Notes: generated by a model from the sequence alone, not told the origin. A stretch of 64,000 nucleotides of DNA from Pomphorhynchus laevis (GCA_012934845.2 WNNJ02003183.1:62001-126000); one strand, 5' to 3'; shown: positions 1-13,797, counted from the first letter of the stretch. Made by a program: numbers and translations.

Positions 1-1760
1 CAAGTAGCAATGATAATCAGCTAGCAATGATCGCCAGCTAGCAATTTTCGTCAGCTACCAATTGTCGTGAACTATCAATGATCGTCAGGTAGCAATGATC
101 GTCAGCTGGCATTGAAGGTCAGGTAGCAATGATCGTTAGGTAGCAACGATCGTCAGTTAGGAATGATCGTCAGCTAGCGATGATCATCAGCTAGCAATAA
201 TCGTCAGCTAGCAATGATCGTCAGCTAGTAATGATCGTCAACTAGCAATGATCATGAACTAGGGATGATCGTCAGGTAACAATGATAATCAGTTAGCAAC
301 GATTATCAGCTAGCAATCATCGCCAGGTAGCAATTATCTTCAGGTAGCAATGATTGTATGGCAGGAAGGATTGTCAGGTAGCAATGATCGTCAGGTAGCA
401 ATGATCGTCAGGTAGCAATAATCGTCAGGTAGCAATGATCGTCATGTAGCAGTGATCGCAGCTAGTAATGATCGTCAGCTACCAATGATCGTAATCTAGC
501 AATGATCGTCAGGTAGCAATGATCGTCAGGTAGCAATGATCGTCAGGTGGCAATGATCGTCAGGTAGCAATGATCGTCAGGTAGCTATGATCATCAGGTA
601 GCAATGATCGTCAGGTAGCAATTATCGTCAGGTAGCAATTATCGTCAGGTAGGAGTGATCGTCAGCTAGCGATGATCATCAGCAAGCAATAATCGTCAGC
701 TAGCAATGATCGCCGGCTCTCAATGATCGTCAGCTAGCAATGATATTCAGCTAGCAATAATAATCAGCTAGCAATGATAATCAGCTAGCAATGATAATCA
801 GCTAGCAATGATATTCAGCTAGCAATGATAATCAGCTAGCAATGATAATCAGCTAGCAATGATAATCAGCTTGCAATGATAATCAGCTAGCAATGATAAT
901 CAGCTAGCAATGATAATCAGCTAGCAATGATAATCATGTAGAATGATAATCAGGTAGCAATGATAATCAGCTAGCAATGATCGTCAATTAGCAATTATTA
1001 TGAGCTAGCAATGATCGTCATCTAGCAATGATAATCAGCTTGCAATGATAATCAGCTAGCTTTAATAGTCAGCTAGCAATGATAATCAGCTAGCAATGAT
1101 AATCAGCTAGCAATGATAATCAGCTAGCAATGATAATCAGCTAGCAATGATAATCAGCTAGCAATGATAATCAGCTAGCAATGATAATCAGCTAGCATTG
1201 GTAATCAGCTAGCATTGATAATCAGCAGCAAAGATTGTCTTCTTACAATGTTTGTCAGCTAGCAATGATCGTCAGCAAGCGATGATTATCAGCTAGCATA
1301 AATAGTTTGCTGGCAATGATTGCCGCACTCAATGATCGTCAGCTTGTAATGATCGTCAACCAACAATGATTGTCAGCTAGCAATGATAATCAGCTTGCAA
1401 TGACTGACAGCTAGCAATGATCGTCAGCTAGCAATGATCGACAGCTAGCAATGATCGACAGCTAGCAATGATCGTCCACTAGCAATGATCGTCAGCTAGC
1501 AATGATCGTCAGCTAGAAATGATCGTCAGCTAGCAATGATCGTAAGGTAGCAATAATAGTTAGCTAGCAAGTATCGCTTGCTATCAATGATCGTCAACTA
1601 GCAATGATCGTGAGCTAGCGATACTCATCCTGTAACAATGATCGTCCGCTAGCAATGATCGTCACCTAGCAATGATAATTAGCTAGCAATGATTGTCATC
1701 TAACAATGTTTGTCATCTGGCAATCATCATTAGCTAGCAATGATCGTCAGCTAGCAATGA

Positions 1761-2520
1761 TCACCGGCTCTCAATGATCGTCAACTAGCAATGATCATGA
1801 GCTAGCGATAATTATCAGTTAACAATGATCGTTTGTCAGCAATGATAATCAGCCAGCAATGATAATCAGCTAGCAATGAATGTCATCTGACAATGTTCGT
1901 CAGCTAGCAATGATAGTCAGCTAGCAATGATCGTCAGCTAGCAATGATCGTCAGCTAGCAATGATCGTCCGCTAGCAATGATCGTCACCTAGCAATGATA
2001 ATTAGCTAGCAATGATTGTCATCTAACAATGTTTGTCATCTGGCAATCATCGTTAGCTAGCAATGATCGTCAGCTAGCAATGATCGTCAGCTAGCAATGA
2101 TCACCGGCTCTCAATGATCGTCAACTAGCAATGATCATGAGCTAGCGATAATTATCAGGTAACAATGATCGTCCGCTAGCAATGATCGTCAGCCAGCAAT
2201 GATAATCAGCTAGCAATGAATGTCATCCGACAATGTTCGTCAGCTAGCAATGATCGTCAGCTAGCAATGATCGTCAGCTAGCAATGATCGTCCGCTAGCA
2301 ATGATCGTCACCTAGCAATGATAATTAGCTAGCAATGATTGTCATCTAACAATGTTTGTCATCTGGCAATCATCGTTAGCTAGCAATGATCGTCAGCTAG
2401 CAATGATCGTCAGCTAGCAATGATCGTCAGCTAGCAATGATCGTCAGCTAGCAATGATCACCGGCTCTCAATGATCGTCAACTAGCAATGATCATGAGCT
2501 AGCGATAATCATCAGGTAAC
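1761..2520. repeat. Higher-order repeat of 340 and 357 bp in the minisatellite
   Basis: The rare variant TCACCGGCTC recurs at 1761, 2101 and 2458 with the same run of variant units after it (CAACTAGCAATGATCATGAG and onward). The spacings are 340 and 357 bp, exactly 20 and 21 copies of the 17-bp unit. This is what unequal exchange by whole units produces. Confidence 0.85.
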
Positions 2521-3830
2521 AATGATCTTCAGCTTTCAATGACCGTCACCTTGCAATGATCGTCAGCTAGCAATGATAATCAGCTAGCAATGATAATCAG
2601 CCAGCAATGATAATCAGCTAGCAATAATAATCAGCCAGCAATGATAATCAGCTAGCAATGATAATCAGCTAGCAATAATTGTCATCTAACAATGTTTGTC
2701 AGCTCGCAATGATCGTCAGCAAGCAATGATAATAAGCTAGCAATGATCGTCAGCTAGCAATGATCGTGATCTAGCAAATATCGTCAGGTAGCAATGATCG
2801 TCAACTAGCATGATCGTGAGCTATCGATAATCATCAGGTGGCAATGATCTCTCGCTATCAATGGCCGTCATTTAGCAATGATCGTCAGCAGTCAATAATT
2901 GTCAGGTAGCAATGATAATCAGCTAGCAATGGTCGTCAGCTAGCAATGATCGTCAGCTAGCAATGATCTTCAGCTAGCAATGATCGTCAGCTAGCAATGA
3001 TCTTCAGCTAGCAATGATCGCCAGCTAGCAATGATCGTCAGCTAGCCATGATCGTCAGCTAGCAATGATCATCAGCTAGCAATGATCGTCAGTTAGCAAT
3101 GATCCTCAGCTAGCAATGATCCTGAGCTAGCAATGATCCTCAGCTAGCAATGATCCTCAGCTAGCAATGATCGTCAGCTAGCAATGATCGTCAGCTAGCA
3201 ATGATCGTCAGCTAGCACTGATTGGCAGCTAGCAACAATCGTCAGTTAGCAATAATTGTTAGGTAGCAATAATCATCAGCTAGCAATGATTGTCATCTAG
3301 CAACCATCGTCAGGTAGCAATAATTGTGGGCTAGCAACGATCGTCAGGTAGCAATGATTGTCAGCTTTCAATTATCGTCAATTAGCAAAGATTGTTACCT
3401 AGCAATTATCATCAGCTAGCAATCATCGTCAGCTAGCAATGAGCATCAGTAGCAATGATCGCCGGCACTCAATGATCGTGAGCTAGTAATGATCGCAAGC
3501 TGTCAATGTTCATGAGTAAGCAATGATTACCAGCTAGCAATGATCGTCAGCAATCAATGATCGTGAGCTAGCAATGATTGTCAGGTAGCAGTGATCGTCT
3601 GGTAGCTATGATCGTCAGGTAGCAATGATCGTCAGGTAGCAATGAGCGTCAGATTACAATGATCTCAGGTAGCAATGAGCATCAGGTAGAAATGATCTCA
3701 GGTAGCAATGATCGTCAGGTAGAATGATCGTAAGGTAGCAATGATCGTCAGGTATCAGTGATCGCCAGCTAGTAATGATCGTCAACTAGCAATGCTCGTG
3801 AGCTAGCACTGATAATCAGGTAACAATGAT

Positions 3831-6800
3831 CGTAAACTAGCACTGATCGTGAGCTAGCACAGATCATCAGGTAACAATGACCGTTAGCCAGCAATGATAA
3901 TCAGCTAGCAATGATTGTAATCTGACAATGTTCGTCTGCTAGCAATAATCGTCAGCTAGCAATGATCAGCTAGAGATGATCATCTTCTAGCAATAATCGT
4001 CGGCGAGCAATGATCGCCTGCTCTCAATGATCGTCTTCTAGTAATGTTCGTCAACTTGCAATGATCGGGAGCCAGGGAGGATAAGCAGGTAACAATGATC
4101 GTCGGCTAGCAATGATCGTCAGCTAGCAATGATTGTCAGCTAGCAATGATCGTCAGCTAGCAATGATCGTTAGCTAGCAATGATCGTCAGCAAGCATTAA
4201 TCGTCAGTTAGCAATAATCATCAGCTGGCAATGATCATAAAGTAGCAATGATCGCTGGCACTCAATGATCGTGAGCTAGTAATGAACGCAAGCTATCAAT
4301 GATCATGAGTTAGCAATGATCATCAGTTTGCAGTGATAGTCAGCTAGCAATGATCGTGAGCTAGCAATGATCGTCAGGTAGCAAGGATCGTCAGGTAGCA
4401 AGGATCGTCAGGTTGCAGTGATCGTCAGCTTGTTATGATCGACAGCCAACAATATCGTCAGCTAGCAAAAATTATCAACTAGCAATGATCGTCAAATAGC
4501 AATGATCGTCAGCTGGCAATGATAATCAGCTAGCAATGATCGTCAGCTAGTAATAAACGTCCGCTTGCAATGATCGTCAGCTTGCAATGATCGTAAGGTT
4601 GCAATGATCGCCGGCTCTCAATGATCGTCAGCTAGTAATGATCGTCAGCTAGCAATTATTCTGAGCTAGCAATAATCATCAGGTTACAATGATCGTCAGC
4701 AAGCAATGTTTATCTGCTAGCAATAATTGTCAGGTAACAATTATTATCAGCTAGCAATGATTGTCAGCTAGCTGCGATTGTAATCTAGCAATGTTCGGTT
4801 GCTAGCGATGATCATCAGCTAGCAATTATCGTCAGCTACAAATGATCGTCATCCAGCAATGATCGTCAGCTAGCAATGATCGTCAGGTATTAATGATCGT
4901 CAGGTATCAACGATTGTCAGGTAGCAATGATCATCAGGTAGCAGTAATCGCCAGCTAGATCGTCAACTAGAAGTGATCGTGAGCAAGCACTGATATTCAG
5001 GTAACAATGATCGTAAACTAGCACTAATCGTGATCTAGCACAGATCATCAGGTTACAATGATCGTCCGTCAGCAATGATAATCAGCCAGCAATGATAATC
5101 AGCTAGCAATGAATGTTATCTGACAATGTTCGTCAGCTAGCAATGATAGTCAGCTAGCAATGATCGTCAGCTAGCAATGATCGTCAGCTAGCAATGATCG
5201 TCAGCTAGCAATGATCGTCAGCTAGCAATGATCGTAAGCTTGCAATGATCGTCAGCAAGCGATGATCATCAGCCAGCAATAATCGTAAGCTAGCAATGAT
5301 CGTCGGCACTCAATGATCGTCAGCTGGTAATGTTCGTCAACTAGCAATGATCGTAAGCTAGGGATGATCATCAGGTAACAATGATCGTCCGCTAGAAATG
5401 ATCGTCAGCTAGCAATGATTGTCAGCTAGCAATGATCTTCAGCTTGCAATGATCGTTAGCTAGCAATGATCGTCAGCAAGCAATAATCGTCAGCTAGCAA
5501 TGATCATTAGGTTGCAATGATCGCCGGCACTCAATGATCGTGAGCTAGTAATGATCGCAAGCTGTCAATGATCATAAGTTAGCAATGATCATCAGTTTGC
5601 AGTGATCGTCAGCTTGCAATGATCGTGAGCTAGCAATGATCGTCAGGTAGCAACGATCGTCAGGTTGCAATAATCGTCAGGTCGGAGTGATCGTTTGCTA
5701 GCAATAATTGACAGCCAACAATATCGTCAGCTGGCATTGATCGTCAGCTAGCAATAATAATCAACTTGCAATGATCGTCAGCTAGCAATGATTGCTTATT
5801 TGCGATGATCGTCAGCTAGCAATGATCGTCAGCTAGCAATGATCGTCAGCTAGCAATGATCGTCAGATCTCAATGATCGTGAGCTAGCAATGATCGTCAA
5901 ATTGCAATGATTGTCAGCTGGCAATGATAATCAGCTATCAATGATCGTCAGCTAGCAATAAACGTCAGCTTGCAATGATCGTCAGCTTGCAATGATCGTC
6001 AGCTTGCAATGATCGTCAGGTTGCAATGATCGCCGGCTCTCAATGATCGTCAGCTAGTAATGATCGTCAGCTAGTAATTATTCTGAGCTTGCAATAATCA
6101 TCAAGTTACAATGATCGTCAGCAAGCAATGTTCATCTGCTAGCAATAATTGTCAGGTAACAATTATTATCAGCTAGCAATGATCGTCAGCTAGCAGCGAT
6201 TGTAATCCAGCAATGTTCGGTTGCTAGCGATGATCATCAGCTAGCAATTATCGTCAGCTACAAATGATCGTCATCTAGCAATGATCGTCAGCTAGCAATG
6301 ATCGTCAGGTATCAATGATCGTCAGGTAATAATGATTGTCAGGTATCAATGATCATCAGGTAGCAGTAATCGCCAGCTAGATCGTCAACTAGAAGTGATC
6401 GTGAGCAAGCACTGATATTCAGGTAACAATGATCGTAAACTTGCACTAATCGTGATCTAGCACAGATCATCAGGTAACAATGATCGTCCGTCAGCAATGA
6501 TAATCAGCCAGCAATGATAATCAGCTAGCAATTAATGTCATCTGACAATGTTCGTCAGCTAGCAATGATAGTCAGCTAGCAATGATCGTCAGCTAGCAAT
6601 GATCGTCAGCTAGCAATGATCATCAGCTAGCAATGATCGTCAGCTAGCAATGATCGTCAGCTAGCAATGATCGTCAGCTAGCGATGATCATTAGCCAGCA
6701 ATAATCGTAAACTAGCAATGATCGTCGGCACTCAATGATCGTCAGCTGGTAATGTTCGTCAACTAGCAATGATCGTAAGCTAGGGATGATCATCAGGTAA

Positions 6801-8040
6801 CAATGATCGTCCGCTAGAAATGATCGTCAGCTAGCAATGATTGTCAGCTAGCAATGATCTTCAGCTTGCAATGATCGTTTGCTAGCAATGATCGTCAGCA
6901 AGCAATAATCGTCAGCTAGCAATGATCATCAGGTTGCAATGATCGCCGGCACTTAATGATCGTGAGCTAGTAATGATCGCAAGCTATCAATGATCACAAG
7001 TTAGCAATGATCATCAGTTTGCAGTGATCGTCAGCTAGCAATGATCGTGAGCTAGCAATGATCGTCAGGTAGCAATGATCGTCAGGTTGCAATAATCGTC
7101 AGGTAGGAGTGATCGTCTGCTAGCAATAATTGCAGCCAACAATATCGTCAGCTGGCATTGAACGTCAGCTAGCAATAATAATCAACTTGCAATGATCGTC
7201 AGCTAGCAATGTTGCAATGATCGTCAGCTAGCAATGATCGTCAGCTAGCAATGATCGTCAGATATCAATGATCGTGAGCTAGCAATGATCGTCAGCTAGC
7301 AATGATCGTTAGCTTGCAATGATAATCAGCTAGCAATTATCGTCAGCTGGCAATGATCGTCAGCTTGCAATAAACGTCAGCTTGCAATAATCGTCAGGTT
7401 GCAATGTTGCCGGCTCTCACTGATCGTCAGCTAGTAATGATCGTCAGCTAGCAATTTTCCTGAGCAAGCAATAATCATAAGGTTACAATGATCGTCAGCA
7501 AGCAATGTTCATCAGCTAGCAATAATTGTCAGGTAACAATTATAATCAGCTTGCAAAGATCGTCAGCTAGCAGGGATTGTAATCCAACGATGTTCGGTAG
7601 CTAGCGATGATCGTCAGCTAACAATGATAGTCAGATAGCAATGATCATCAGCTAGCAATTTTGTCAGGTAGCAATAATCGTCAGCTACCAATGATCGTCA
7701 GCTGGTAATGATCGTCAACTTGCATTGATCGTGAGCCAGCAATGATCATCAGGTAACAATGATCGTCAGCTAACAATGATATTCGGCTAGCGATGATAAT
7801 CAGCTAGCCATGATTGTCGTCTAACAATGTTTGTCAGCTAGCAATCATCGTCAGCTAGCAATGATAATCAGCTAGCAATGATCGTCACGTAGCAATAATC
7901 GTCCGCTAGCAATGATCGCCTGCTCTCAATGATCATCTGCTAGTAATGATCGTAAACTAGCAATGATCGAGTGCTAGCACTGATTATCAGGTAACAATGA
8001 TCGTAAACTAGCAACGATCATGAGCTAGCACAGATCATCA
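3831..8040. repeat. Long higher-order repeat, period about 1.2-1.6 kb
   Basis: A marker beginning CGTAAACTAGCAC is found at 3831, 5012, 6434 and 8002, and a second marker CCGGCTCTC at 4611, 6033 and 7410. Between 5012/6434 and between 4611/6033 the spacing is 1422 bp in both cases, and long strings of matching variants run alongside. The neighbouring intervals (1181, 1377 and 1568 bp) are the same block with units gained or lost. I infer at least three copies of a composite block of about 84 units. Confidence 0.8.
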
Positions 8041-10339
8041 GGTAACAATTATCGTCAGCTAGCAATGATAATCAGCCAGCAATGATGATCAGCTACAATG
8101 ATTGCCATCTAATATCGTTCGTCAGATATCAATTGTCGTCAGCCAACATTGATCGTCAGCTGGCGATGATCAATAGCTTGCAATAATCGTCAGCTCGCAA
8201 TGATCACCGGCTCTCAATGATCGTCAGCTTGTAATGATCGTCAACTAGCAATGATCGTGAGCTAGGGATGATCATCGGGTAACAATGATCGTCCGCTAGC
8301 AATGATCGTCGGCAAGCAATGATTGTCAGGTATTAATGATAATCAGCTATCAATGATCGTCAGCTAGCAATGATCGTCAGCTGGCAATGATAATCAACTA
8401 GCAATGTTCGTCAGCTAGCAATGCTCATAAGCCAGCAATGATCGTGAGCTAGCAATGATTGTCGGCTAGCAACGATCGTCAGGTAGCAATTATTGTCAGC
8501 TAGCAACGATCGTTAGGTAGCATTGATTGTCAGCTAGCAATGATCGTCAGGTAGCAATGATTGTTACCTAGCAATTATCATCAGCTTGCAAGATGATCAG
8601 CTAGCACGGTACGTCAGCCAGCAAGGATATTCAGCTAGCAATGGTTGTCAGCTAGCAATGATCGTTAGCTAGAAATTATCGTCAGCTAGCAATGATCGTC
8701 AGGTAGCAATGATCGTCAGGTATCAATTATCGTCACGTAGCAGTGATTGTCAGCTAGCAGTCATCTTTAGGTAGCGATGGATGTCATCTGTCAATGGTCG
8801 TCAAGAGCAATAATAATCAACTATCAACGATTGCCTATTTGCAATGATCGTCAGCTAGCAATGATCGTCAGGTAGACAAGATCGTCAGCTAGCAATGATC
8901 GTCAGGTAGACAAGATCGTCAGCTAGCAATGATCGTCAGCTAGCAATGATCGTCAGGTAGCAATGAGCGTCAGGTAGCAATGATCGTCAGCTTGCAATGA
9001 TCGTCAGCTAGCAACGATAATCAGCTAGCAATGATTGTCAGCTAGCAATGAACGTTGGCTGGCAATGATCGCCTGCTTGCAATGAATGCCAGCTAGCAAT
9101 GATCGTCATCTACAATGTTCGCTGGCTTTCAATGATCGTCAGCTTATAATGATCGTCAGCTAGCAATTATCTAGAGCTGGCAATATTCATTAGGTTACAA
9201 TGATCGTCAGCTAGCAATGATAATCAGCTATCAATGATCGTCGGCTAGCAATGATCATCAGCTAGAATTATCATCAGCTAGCAATAATTGTCAGATAGCA
9301 ATGATCGCCAGCAGTCAATTGTCGTTAGCTAGCAATGATCGTCAGCTAGCAATGATTGCCAGGTTGCAATAATTGCTGGATCTTAATGACCGTCAGCTTG
9401 CTATTATCCTGAGCTAGAAATAATCATCAGGTAGCAATGATCGTCAGGTTGCAATGATCATCAGCTAGCAAAGATCGTCAGGTAGCAATGATCGTCAGCT
9501 ATCAATGTTCGTCAGCTAGAAATGATCAACGGATAGCAATGATTGTAAGGTAGCCATGATCGTCAGCTAGCAATGATTGCATATTTGCAATGATGGTCAG
9601 CTATCAATCATCGTCATGTAGCAATTATCACAACTAGCAATGATCGTCAGGTACCAATCATTGCTGGCGTTCAATGATCTTCAGCAAGTTATGATTGCTA
9701 GTTAGCAATACTAGTGTGCTAGCAATGATCATCAGCTAGCAATAATCGTCTGGTAGCAATGATCACAACTAGCAATGATTGTCAGCTAGCAATGATCGTC
9801 AGCTATCAATAATCACAACTAGCAATGATTGTCAGCTAGCAATGATCGTCATCTAGCAATAATCACAACTAGCAATGATTGTCAGCTAGCAATGATCGTC
9901 AGCTAGCAATGATCATCAGGTAGCAATGATCGTCAGGTAGCAATGATCGTTAGCTAACAATAATCGTCATCTAGAAATGATCAACGGAAAGCAATGTTCG
10001 TCAGGTAGCAATTATCACAACTAGCTATGATTGTCAGCTAGCAATGATAATCAGCAGCAATGATTGTCAGCTAACAATGATCGTCTGCTAGCGATGATAA
10101 TCAGCTTGCAATGATCGTCAGGTAGCAATGATCGTGAGGTAACAATGATCGTCAGGTAGCAATGAATGTTAGCTGGTTGTGATCGTAAGAAGTAGCTATC
10201 AATGATTGTCAGGTAGCAATGATTGTTACTTAGCAGTTATTATCAGCTAGCAATGATCGTTGGCTTGCAAGAGCTAGAAATGTCGTCAGCTAGCAATGTT
10301 GTCAGCTAGCAATGTTGTCAGCTAGCATGTCGTAGCTAG

Positions 10340-10710
10340 ATGTTCGTAGCAATGATCGTCAGCTGCAATGATCGTCAGCTACAATGTCGTCAGCTAGCAA
10401 TGATCGTCAGCTACAATGATCGTCAGCTACAATGATCGTCAGCTACAATGATCGTCAGCTACAATGATCGTCAGCTACAATGATCGTCAGCTACAATGAT
10501 CGTCAGCTACAATGATCGTCAGCTACAATGATCGTCAGCTACAATGATCGTCAGCTACAATGAGAGTCTGCTACAATGAGAGTCTGCTACAATGAGAGTC
10601 AGCTACAATGAGAGTCAGCTACAATGAGAGTCAGCTACAATGATCGTCAGCTACAATGAGAGTCAGCTACAATGATCGTCAGCTACAATGAGAGTCAGCT
10701 ACAATGATCG
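10340..10710. repeat. 16-bp sub-array in the minisatellite
   Basis: Here the unit has lost one base and becomes CAATGATCGTCAGCTA, 16 bp, repeated more than 20 times. A local variant has GAGAGTC in place of GATCGTC. Copies are nearly identical, so this block expanded recently from one shortened unit. Confidence 0.88.
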
Positions 10711-11697
10711 TCAGCTAGCAATGATCGTCAGGTAGCAATGATCGCCGACACTCATTGAACGTCAGCTAGTAATAATCGTCAGCTAGCAATGATTGTGAGC
10801 CTGAAATTGTCATCAGCTTGCTATGATCGTCAGCTTGTAATAATCGTCAGCTAGCAATGATTGTGAGCCTGCAATTGTCATCAGCTAGTTATGATCGTCA
10901 GCTAGCAACTATCTTCAGTTAGCAATGATCACAACTAGCAATGATTGCCATCTAGCAATGATCGTCATCTATCAATGATCGTCAGCTTGCAATGATCGTT
11001 AGCTAGCAATGATTGTCAGCTAGCAATGATAATCAGCTATCTATGATCGTCAGCTAGCAATGATCATCAGCTAGAATTATCGTCAGCTATCAATGATCGT
11101 TAGGTAGCAATGATCGCCAGCAGTTAATGATCGATTTCTAGCAATGATCGTCAGCTAGCAATGATAATCTGCTAGCAATGATTGTCATCTAACAATGTTT
11201 GTCAGCTAGCAATGATCGTCATGTAGCAATGATCGCCGACACTCATTGATCGTCAGCTAGTAATAATCGTCAGCCAGCAATGATTGTGAGCCTGCAATTG
11301 TCATCAGCTAGCTATGATCGTCAGCTAGCAACTATCTTCAGTTAGCAATGATCACAACTAGCAATGATTGTCATCGAGCATTGATCGTCATCTAGCAATG
11401 ATCGTCAACTTGCAATGATCGTTAGCTAGCAATGATTGTCAGCTAGCAATGATAATCAGCTATCAATGATCGTCAGCTAGCAATGATCATCAGCTAGAAT
11501 TATCGTCAGCTATCAATGATCGTCAGGTAGCAATGATCGCTAGCAGTCAATGATTGTTATCTAGCAATGATCGTCAGCTAGCAATGATTATCTGCTAGTA
11601 ATGACTCTCAGCTAGCAATGAATATTAGCTAGCAAAAATTGTCAGGTAGCAATGATCGTCAGTTAGCATTGATCTCAACTGGCAATGATAGTCGGTA

Positions 11698-11723
11698 CTG
11701 ATGAGTCTAAATAATGACGAAAC
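11698..11723 (+). ncRNA. Hammerhead-ribozyme-like core, copy 1
   Basis: The 26-nt core reads CTGATGAG, then a short hairpin with GTC/GAC pairing (stem II), then CGAAAC, which are the conserved parts of a hammerhead ribozyme. Stem III and stem I could not be assigned here: the sequence after GAAAC has drifted from the other copies. Likely a decayed member of the minimal type I hammerheads known from PLE terminal repeats. Confidence 0.5.
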
Positions 11724-12015
11724 GTCGCAGCGATTTGCTGTTTTTGTTTTCGGTTTTATTTCAGCTGACCATCCCTTACCTCATAATTTGCTGAAAATGA
11801 GAGTTATTAATATTACAGTAGTGATGTTATGTACGTAATTATTGCGCTTTTAGTCGTATATTTTTTACGCACACTGGAAAGAATTCCTTGTTGTTTACAG
11901 GACCATCCGGTATATACTTCCTGTTTGATATTCGTATATCACACTAATGAGTCATTGTTAGTTTACACAGCCGTCTACCGGTCCTCTCTGCATCCACCAG
12001 TTGAGGTATTTGGTA

Positions 12016-12041
12016 CTGATAAGTCTAAACAATGACGAAAC
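12016..12041 (+). ncRNA. Hammerhead-ribozyme-like core, copy 2 (decayed)
   Basis: Same 26-nt layout as copy 1, but the box reads CTGATAAG, which breaks the invariant CUGANGA. Stem II GTC/GAC is kept with one loop change (TAAACAAT against TAAATAAT). Downstream GGCACAGCGTT gives only a two-pair stem III. Probably inactive. Confidence 0.45.
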
Positions 12042-12110
12042 GGCACAGCGTTAGGCTGTTTGTATTCTGTTTCTTTCAGCGCATTATCTCTGACGTCATA
12101 ATTTAAAGAT

Positions 12111-13740
12111 TTGAAATCCTGTTCGTTAACCAAATTTCTTTGTCTTCATATCGCTTAACTTCAATTTATAATTACATGTAATATGTTATTTTGTTTTTAA
12201 ATCCTGTAAAAATAATTTTTTTTTGAAAAGACTCGAGAAAATTTATTTATTTTTGTCGTGAATGACGTCCTAATAAATATCATCTAATTATGTGGTAATT
12301 TATTAGTATCTACTTTCCAATAATTATGCGTGATCAAAATTAAGCGTGATAAAAGCACAAGGCACATGCTTAAAACAAGACATCTCAAACTAAAAACACA
12401 AGACACATGATTAAACAAAAAACACAAGGCACATTCTTTTACGAAAAAGACTATGTACTTTGGAGAGAATTTAAGAAAAATAATATTTTTTAAATCTCCG
12501 AATTTCCGATAAAACTTTGTTTTACAAAATCTTTCAGATGGGACTGAATTGTGAATGAACGACGTCTATTTGCTTTACATGTGCGCCCAGTCATCCATCA
12601 AACACAATGCTAGACATATTTTTGGTCTTAAAGGAACTAGTCAGTTGCCTATCCTTATCTTGCTAAGAATAAGAATCACTTCTAAGTTTATGGCTTGTCG
12701 ATCGGTAATCATCTTGCACCAGTGCTAACTTTTTTATATATGAGGCACTATAAATCAAAGTATTTGAAAAATAAGGATGGAAAATAAAAATTCCAATTTT
12801 TATCTTCACATACTTTAAAAGTGTCTTAATGTTCTTCCGTGTGTAAAATACCTAAGCATTTTTTTAAACGGAAGATTCATGGATTAGATTTTATAATAAA
12901 ATATAAAAGTGATTGATTTCAATCATTTAGCCCAAAGCATTCTTTAAATGGAAATTTATTGAATTAAGCTTGACCGTAAATAATCTTGTCAAATTTATTC
13001 CTCTATGAATTTTAAATTAATTTCGAAAACTATTCACTAATTAAAAATTATTAATTAACGAACAGTTTAGATATCAGGTGTCTCAGGTTTTGCGTGGTAG
13101 ACTTCAGTTATTTAAAGGTTGGTGTTATGTTACTGTTGATCTAGAACTTGGATTACTTTTATAATGATTTGTCTAAGTTATCAGGGACTCGCAGCATATA
13201 TCTTTATAAACGCAATGAATAATCCGAAATGTTTTACTTAGAAGTCGTATTGCGGGCATATATTATAACCAATTTTTTATTATCTATACATATAAATTAC
13301 TTAATATATTGTATTGTTTTAAATATCGAACTCGCATTATTGATATAAATACACTTCAAAAAATTAGATTTTGTAAAACATCAAAATATAGAAAATATGA
13401 GCATTTAGACTTTTATCTATTTGAATCAAATATGCTTTATTACTAATAGCGTCTTAACATCAAGTTATTTATTTTGAACTAGAAGTTTTGGTTTCTTGTT
13501 TAATTGTGCTATAGCATTTTAATTTAAACAAATTTGTGATATTTTCAACTTCATGCATTCAAAACCAACCTTCAAAGATTTTCTTACACGAATCATTCTT
13601 AGAAAAAATCAAAAAACAAAAATACGCCTTAGTTTGTACGAAAATACGCCTTTCAACAATTCGGTTTTATTTCACATAGACCTTATATTTCTTGTTTTCC
13701 TTATAACAACGCCTCTTTTATAGTAGACGTTTCGTAACCT
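12111..13740. other. AT-rich intergenic DNA, nothing recognised
   Basis: No open frame, structured repeat or element end was recognised. It lies between the repeat array and the presumed promoter of the gene at 14026. Confidence 0.6.
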
Positions 13741-13748
13741 TTCAACTG

Positions 13749-13797
13749 TATATAATATGCAGCAAAATGAAAACCCTAGCACAAATTGGTTTCAGTT
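13749..13797 (+). promoter_or_regulatory. Possible core promoter of the 14026 gene
   Basis: TATATAA at 13749-13755 is followed about 40 bp later by TTCAGTT (13791-13797), a fair initiator. The spacing is slightly longer than usual. A donor-like AGCAG/GTAAGA at about 13936 suggests a short 5' UTR intron before the start codon. Confidence 0.3.

Larger units (their letters stand above)
1..11690. repeat. 17-bp minisatellite array, about 11.7 kb, left end outside the window
   Basis: The whole stretch is a head-to-tail array of a 17-bp unit, best written CAATGATCGTCAGCTAG, with many point variants (GATAATCAG, GGTAG, TTAGC, CCGGCTCTC). Because 17 is not a multiple of three, any reading frame passes through all phases of the unit every 51 bp and meets TAG or TGA, so the array cannot encode a long protein. 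Almost homogeneous blocks (for example the GATAATCAG variant at about 740-1210) sit next to mixed blocks, which points to local expansion. The unit is more GC-rich than the surrounding DNA. Nothing else is visible inside. Function unknown; a subtelomeric or pericentromeric location is possible but not shown. Confidence 0.97.
11690..12110 (+). repeat. Direct repeat with 318-bp offset carrying hammerhead-like cores
   Basis: Two related segments begin at about 11694 and 12012. They share GGTACTGAT, AAGTC or GAGTC, AATGACGAAACG, then a T-rich stretch with TTTCAGC and a CATAATTT block. The first copy starts exactly where the 17-bp array stops. The sequence before the second copy (CTGCATCCA) also precedes the cores near 46.2 and 46.5 kb, so these belong to one dispersed family, most likely the terminal repeat of a Penelope-like element. 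Confidence 0.7.

Noticed and set aside
1-11690. CRISPR-like or telomere-like array
   Set aside because: Units are contiguous without spacers, 17 bp long and drift gradually; no CRISPR repeat-spacer layout and no known telomere motif.
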